Shown piece by piece: positions 60,237-64,000 of a stretch of 64,000 nt of DNA (position 1 is its first letter; each line of letters begins with the position of its first letter). Under the pieces are notes generated by a model. The model saw nothing but the letters and a program-made list of their open reading frames with translations, was not told the origin of the DNA and made no database searches. The DNA lies in contig NC_011661.1 in the NCBI RefSeq assembly GCF_000021645.1, positions 1,520,723-1,584,722 of the forward strand. Direction: 5' to 3'. The DNA comes from Dictyoglomus turgidum DSM 6724 (GTDB lineage Bacteria; Dictyoglomota; Dictyoglomia; Dictyoglomales; Dictyoglomaceae). Made by a program: the position numbers and the translations under genes.

Positions 60237-60955
60237 TGTACTACCCTCCTAAATACCTCTTCTAAATTTTTTGCAGAATACTTTTCTTTTAATTCTTCCG
60301 CTGTCCCCACCTCAAGTATCCTTCCTTTATCAATCAAGGCTACCCTATCTGATAGAAACTCAATCTCAAGCATATTGTGAGAAGAAAGAAGTACAGATGT
60401 TCCCTCCTTTACATATTCCCTAATAATCTCCCTAATCTCAAGAGCGTTCATAACATCAAGACCTGAAGTGGGTTCGTCAAGAATAGCAAGAGCAGGTTTT
60501 GTCATTAAAGCTCTTGCAAGAAGAAGTTTCCTTATCATTCCTTTACTATAAGTTCCAATCTTATCACTTAATCTATCCGAAAGTCCACTTATTTCCTTTG
60601 CTCTATTAATAAAAATTTCTACATCCCTTTCATTTTTTGCATAAAAAGTTGCCATAAATCTCAAATACTCAAGCCCTCTCATATTTTTATATGCACCTGC
60701 TTCTTCGGGAAGGTAAGAAATATTCTCCCTTACAAAATCTGCGTGCTCCTTAAGATTTTTCCCCATAAAAACTACATTACCTTCGGAAGGAGTAAGAAGA
60801 GTAGCAACAATTCTCAAAGTAGTAGTTTTTCCAGCACCATTAGGACCAATAAGAGCAAAAACCTCTCCTTTTTTAACCTCAAAGCTTAATCCCTTTAAAG
60901 CCTCAATCTTGCCATAGGATTTTTTAAGGTCCTCAACCTGCAATATGGTTTCCAA
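60233..60955 (-). CDS. ABC transporter ATP-binding protein
   Basis: The 240-residue ATPase has Walker A GPNGAGKTTTLRI, the signature YSKGMIRKLLLARAL, Walker B LAILDEPTSGLD and the switch His in LLSSHNMLEIEFLSD. It starts at TTG seven bases after GGGGGTGA. The partner permease gene overlaps its end by four bases. The region between this gene and the divergent Fur gene (215 bases) is AT-rich and holds no recognised gene. Confidence 0.93.
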   Translation of the reverse strand: METILQVEDLKKSYGKIEALKGLSFEVKKGEVFALIGPNGAGKTTTLRIVATLLTPSEGNVVFMGKNLKEHADFVRENISYLPEEAGAYKNMRGLEYLRFMATFYAKNERDVEIFINRAKEISGLSDRLSDKIGTYSKGMIRKLLLARALMTKPALAILDEPTSGLDVMNALEIREIIREYVKEGTSVLLSSHNMLEIEFLSDRVALIDKGRILEVGTAEELKEKYSAKNLEEVFRRVVQ

Positions 60956-61100
60956 AATAAATCACCCCCATTAATCTAAATTTTTTAATTTTTTATATCA
61001 CTGAAATTTTAAACCAATATTAACAAGTTTAATAATAATACTGTATTAGATACATAACACACTATAACAAAAAACAAAAATTATGTCAAGGAAATAAAAA

Positions 61101-61119
61101 TTGCAAATTTTTTGCAAAT
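61101..61119 (+). repeat. phased TTGCAAAT repeat in front of the Fur-feo operon
   Basis: TTGCAAAT at 61101-61108 and 61112-61119, 11 bases apart, also gives a GCAAA-TTT-TTTGC inverted repeat. With the first TTGCAA as -35 and TATTTT at 61124-61129 (17-base spacer) it forms a candidate promoter, so the second copy would be an operator in the spacer. Confidence 0.5.
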
Positions 61120-61170
61120 ATGGTATTTTAATTATGGAAATCAAAATGAAAAATTTTTGCAGGTAAAGAA

Positions 61171-61605
61171 ATGAGTTTAAAAGAGAGCTTAAAAGAAAGA
61201 GGAATAAGATTAAGTAAACCAAGACTTATGGTTCTTGAGTTTTTCGAAAATAATCCCTCAGGACATTTTTCTATAAATGAAATCTATGAAAATCTTAAAA
61301 AACAGAGTAAAAACATCTCTTTTACATCGGTCTACAGGACTTGTAAACTCCTTGAAAGACTTGGATATATAAAGGCCATAACCTTTGAAGAGAGACATGT
61401 ACATTATGAATCCAATTCAAAGCCTCATCTTCATATTCAATGCATTTACTGCGGAAAAAGGGAAGAAAGAGAATTTAAAAATTGGAACGAAATACTAAAA
61501 ATATTACCTGTAGACGAAAAAGAGTATTTAATCACATCTTGTAATATAAACATTTTAGGAGTATGTAAAGAATGCAAAGAAAAAATCAACAAAAAGGAGG
61601 AATAA
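61171..61605 (+). CDS. fur: Fur-family ferric uptake regulator
   Basis: The 144 residues have the winged helix RGIRLSKPRLMVLEFFENN and FTSVYRTCKLLERLGYIKAI, then the dimer domain with EERHVHYESNSKPHLHIQC and two CxxC pairs, IQCIYC and GVCKEC, for structural zinc. It is followed four bases later by feoA, so it most likely controls ferrous iron uptake in response to iron. A Zur or PerR role cannot be ruled out; the feo neighbourhood favours Fur. Confidence 0.88.
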   Translation: MSLKESLKERGIRLSKPRLMVLEFFENNPSGHFSINEIYENLKKQSKNISFTSVYRTCKLLERLGYIKAITFEERHVHYESNSKPHLHIQCIYCGKREEREFKNWNEILKILPVDEKEYLITSCNINILGVCKECKEKINKKEE

Positions 61606-61608
61606 TCA

Positions 61609-61848
61609 TTGATTAAAAAACTTATAGAAATGAATAAAGGACAAAAAGGAAGAGTAGTTGCTATACGTGGAGGAAGAGGTAAAATTTTAAGGCTTGCAGA
61701 AATGGGCATAACCCCAGGAGAAGAGGTCATTCTACTTCAGAAATCTTTAGGACCTGTTATTATCAAAGTAAAAGATACAAATCTTGCCCTTGGCAAAGGT
61801 CTTGCTGAAAGCATCTTAGTGGAGGTTGGGGAGAATGGAAAAAATTAA
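61609..61848 (+). CDS. feoA: ferrous iron transport protein FeoA
   Basis: A 79-residue SH3-like protein with GQKGRVVAIRGGRGKILRLAEMGITPGEEV in pieces and a C-terminal VKDTNLALGKGLAESILVE. FeoA helps FeoB at the membrane. The start is a TTG eight bases behind AAAAAGGAGG. It overlaps feoB by 14 bases. Confidence 0.93.
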   Translation: MIKKLIEMNKGQKGRVVAIRGGRGKILRLAEMGITPGEEVILLQKSLGPVIIKVKDTNLALGKGLAESILVEVGENGKN

Positions 61849-63814
61849 AATAAGGGTTGCTCTCGCTGGGAATCCAAATGTGGGAAAAAGCACTGTTTTT
61901 AATCAATTAACAGGGTTAAATCAGCACACAGGAAATTGGCCTGGAAAAACCGTAGAAAAGAAAGTAGGATATGTGGAAAAAGATCATTACATATTGGAAA
62001 TAACTGATCTCCCCGGTATATATAGTTTGACTGCAAATACCTTAGAAGAGTTAATATCTCGGGAATTCATTGTAAAAGAAAAACCTGACATAGTTATACT
62101 TATTGTGGATGCTTCAGCCCTTGAAAGAAATCTTTATCTCTTATTACAGTTAAGAGAACTTATTCCCAATATCATTATAGGTCTCAACATGTTAGATATC
62201 CTAAAAGCAAAAAGATATAAATTAGATGTAAAAAAATTAGAAGAAAGATTGAACATACCAATTATTCCAATGATTGCTTCAAGGGGAATAGGAATTGATG
62301 AACTTATCAATAAAGTTATTGAAGTATATGAAAAGGACAACTTAGATCCAACAAAAATTGATTATGGGGAGTTAGAAGAAGATATTAATAAGATTGAAAG
62401 TATTTTGCCAGAAAACTTAGAAGATTATCCAAAAAGATGGATAGCTCTAAAGCTTCTTGAAAGCGATCCTATAATAACTGATCTCTGCAAAAAGAAATTA
62501 AAAAGAGAAGATTGGGAAAAAATAAAAGAACTTATTGAGAAAAATGAGAGTAATCCTATAAGAGTTGCCACTGCAAGATACAATTTTATCAAAAAAATTT
62601 TAGAGGGAGTTTTAGAAAAACCAGAGAAACAAGCCATATCTTGGACTGAAAAATTAGATGAGTACTTTACTCATCCTGTATGGGGTAGTTTCTTAGCTAT
62701 ATTAATTGTGGCATTAATTTTTTATCTAACCTTTACTTTAAATAACTTCTTAGCAGAACCTGTCAAGAATGTATTAGACTTTATGGGAGACAAACTTTCT
62801 TCACTTTTAGTCTTCTTACCTAATTGGTGGAGAGATTTACTTATAGAAGGAGTATGGCAAGGAATTGCTACTATACTGTCTTTTACCCCTTTAATTACTT
62901 TTTTCTTTTTCTTTCTTGCTCTGCTTGAAGACTCAGGATATTTGGCTCGCTTAGCCTTTGTGTCCGACAGATTAATGCATATCTTAGGATTACATGGAAA
63001 GTCTCTAATTCCTTTAGTGATAAGTTTTGGTTGTAATGTCCCAGGGGTCATGGCTACGAGAACTTTAGAAGATGAAAAAGATAGAATACTATTAATAATC
63101 TTAGATTCCTTTATACCATGTGTCCCAAGAATACTTGTAGCTTCTTTTTTCCTAAGTATATTCTTTCCTAAGCAAGCATTTTTTCTTCTTATACTCTTAT
63201 ATCTCATAAGTTTTATATCTATCTTTATTAGTGGAAAAATCCTAAGGACAAAAGTATTAAAAACGTCCTTCAATCCTTTACTCATGGAGCTTCCTATATA
63301 TAAAATTCCAAATCCAAAATTGGTACTTCTTTATATTTGGGATAAAATAAAACATTTTCTTGTAAGAGCAGGAACCGTTATGGCTTTCCTTTCGGCTATT
63401 ATATGGATTTTATCCCATTATCCAACAGGAGATATTCAAAACTCAATTCTCGCAGAAATTAGTAGATTCTTTTCTCTGTTTATGAAACCCCTGGGTTTTA
63501 ATTGGGAACTTACTACGGGACTTCTCTCTGGATTTGTCGCTAAAGAAGCAACCCTTTCCACCTTAAGTGCCATTTATGGGGTAAGTGGGAGTGAACTTGG
63601 AAAGATCCTTTTAGAAAATATTACCCCTATAGCGGCTTTTAGCTTTATAGTCTTCCAACTTCTATATATTCCATGTGCTTCCACAGTAGCTACCATATAC
63701 CAAGAGACAAAATCTATTAAATGGACCCTTTTCTCTATGGGTTATTCTCTAATGTATGCCTATGTTTTTACTTTTATTCTTCACCAAATCTTGTCCATTA
63801 TAGGGATATTGTGA
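61835..63814 (+). CDS. feoB: ferrous iron transport protein FeoB
   Basis: A membrane Fe2+ transporter with an N-terminal GTPase domain. The ATG at 61835 gives 659 residues, and GGAGG lies before it; an in-frame TTG at 61826 is less likely. G1 is GNPNVGKST (12-20), G3 is DLPGIYSL and the GTPase is followed by a helical GDI region. Membrane spans occupy about 285-659, with two Gate motifs each holding a conserved Cys (SFGCNVPGVMATRT and IPCASTVATIYQE). Confidence 0.96.
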   Translation: MEKIKIRVALAGNPNVGKSTVFNQLTGLNQHTGNWPGKTVEKKVGYVEKDHYILEITDLPGIYSLTANTLEELISREFIVKEKPDIVILIVDASALERNLYLLLQLRELIPNIIIGLNMLDILKAKRYKLDVKKLEERLNIPIIPMIASRGIGIDELINKVIEVYEKDNLDPTKIDYGELEEDINKIESILPENLEDYPKRWIALKLLESDPIITDLCKKKLKREDWEKIKELIEKNESNPIRVATARYNFIKKILEGVLEKPEKQAISWTEKLDEYFTHPVWGSFLAILIVALIFYLTFTLNNFLAEPVKNVLDFMGDKLSSLLVFLPNWWRDLLIEGVWQGIATILSFTPLITFFFFFLALLEDSGYLARLAFVSDRLMHILGLHGKSLIPLVISFGCNVPGVMATRTLEDEKDRILLIILDSFIPCVPRILVASFFLSIFFPKQAFFLLILLYLISFISIFISGKILRTKVLKTSFNPLLMELPIYKIPNPKLVLLYIWDKIKHFLVRAGTVMAFLSAIIWILSHYPTGDIQNSILAEISRFFSLFMKPLGFNWELTTGLLSGFVAKEATLSTLSAIYGVSGSELGKILLENITPIAAFSFIVFQLLYIPCASTVATIYQETKSIKWTLFSMGYSLMYAYVFTFILHQILSIIGIL

Positions 63815-64000
63815 TTGAAAAAGTAATAAATTATTTAAAGGATTCAAACTATATAGTAGATGTTAAAAAACTGAAGAAGGACCTCTCCCTTTCTGATGAA
63901 GAATGGGATTTAATCCTTCTTCAGTTAAGAGATTTAGGCTATATAAAGGAAATTAATAAATTAGATCCAAGCAGTTGTAAAAATTGTCCTTATACTAAAG
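63811..64000 (+). CDS. FeoC-like winged-helix protein, incomplete
   Basis: A GTG overlapping the feoB stop (GTGA) opens a frame that runs past the window end. It starts VIEKVINYLKDSNYIVDVKKLKKDL, a small winged-helix pattern, and near the end has CKNCPYTK, a CxxC that resembles the Fe-S cysteine motif of FeoC. The 63 residues seen are nearly the length of FeoC. The position after feoAB supports FeoC. Confidence 0.65.
   Translation, partial: MIEKVINYLKDSNYIVDVKKLKKDLSLSDEEWDLILLQLRDLGYIKEINKLDPSSCKNCPYTK

Noticed and set aside
61043-61053. Palindrome GTAT-TAG-ATAC in the ABC/Fur intergenic region
   Set aside because: Only four-base arms in very AT-rich DNA; expected by chance and not placed on a clear promoter.
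62722-63285. Open frame of 187 codons on the minus strand
   Set aside because: It lies wholly inside feoB on the opposite strand. FeoB gate motifs prove the plus frame, and the shadow has a non-protein-like composition.

Overview
The window is an AT-rich, very gene-dense bacterial chromosome segment of core housekeeping genes. I see no CRISPR array, rRNA, tRNA or insertion sequence, and no stretch over 300 bases lacks a gene. Gene content and protein character (Lys/Glu/Ile-rich proteins, lysine codons mostly AAA, several Firmicutes-like gene orders, secreted beta-barrel-like proteins) suggest an anaerobic thermophile. Dictyoglomus is my best guess, from recognition rather than from any search.

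Layout. (1) 1-14331, plus strand: the tail of an unknown gene, pth-mfd-peptidyl-prolyl isomerase, mazG-hup, then a glycine cleavage operon gcvT-gcvH-gcvPA-gcvPB. It runs directly into two radical SAM genes resembling the split lipoyl synthase LipS1/LipS2, then a CCA-adding-type enzyme and an unknown gene. (2) 14315-20188, minus: dprA-topA-trmFO-xer (the familiar Gram-positive order) plus a small secreted protein. (3) 20262-28090, minus: ffh-rpsP-khpA-rimM-trmD-rplS-lepB-rnhB-yraN-comM and a purine permease, all very tightly packed behind a TTGACA promoter. (4) 28172-35384: a GH2 beta-glucuronidase, an ArsR regulator with a DUF554 membrane protein, a larB-larC-guaA-LUD operon, and a previously untracked 43-residue four-cysteine protein.

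(5) 35374-42196, minus: dnaN-S4 protein-recF-dciA-gyrB plus a 687-residue orphan; dnaA is not next to dnaN. (6) 42344-47117, plus: Rrf2 regulator-sufC-sufB (a minimal SUF system), rsmG, a GNAT-like protein and a second ArsR protein. (7) 47161-52403: an outer-membrane-type porin-like protein (minus), diverging from hsp20-lon-release-factor-like gene, a protein quality-control cluster. (8) 52462-60955, minus: gap, leuS, a large secreted M1-type peptidase with a probable C-terminal beta-barrel, and an ABC-2 exporter pair. (9) 61171-64000, plus: a Fur-family regulator, feoA, feoB and the start of a FeoC-like gene.

How the genes work together: glycine oxidation is coupled to making the lipoyl group of GcvH. 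Fe-S assembly and ferrous iron uptake each have their own regulator at the head of the operon. Translation and secretion factors share one operon. DNA uptake and processing genes (dprA, comM) sit in two neighbouring minus-strand blocks. Several intergenic regions carry good sigma70-type promoters with palindromes or phased direct repeats that look like operators. Start codons were adjusted where a ribosome binding site and overlap favoured a downstream start (topA, trmFO, rnhB, trmD, larB, lon, leuS, feoB, both radical SAM genes).
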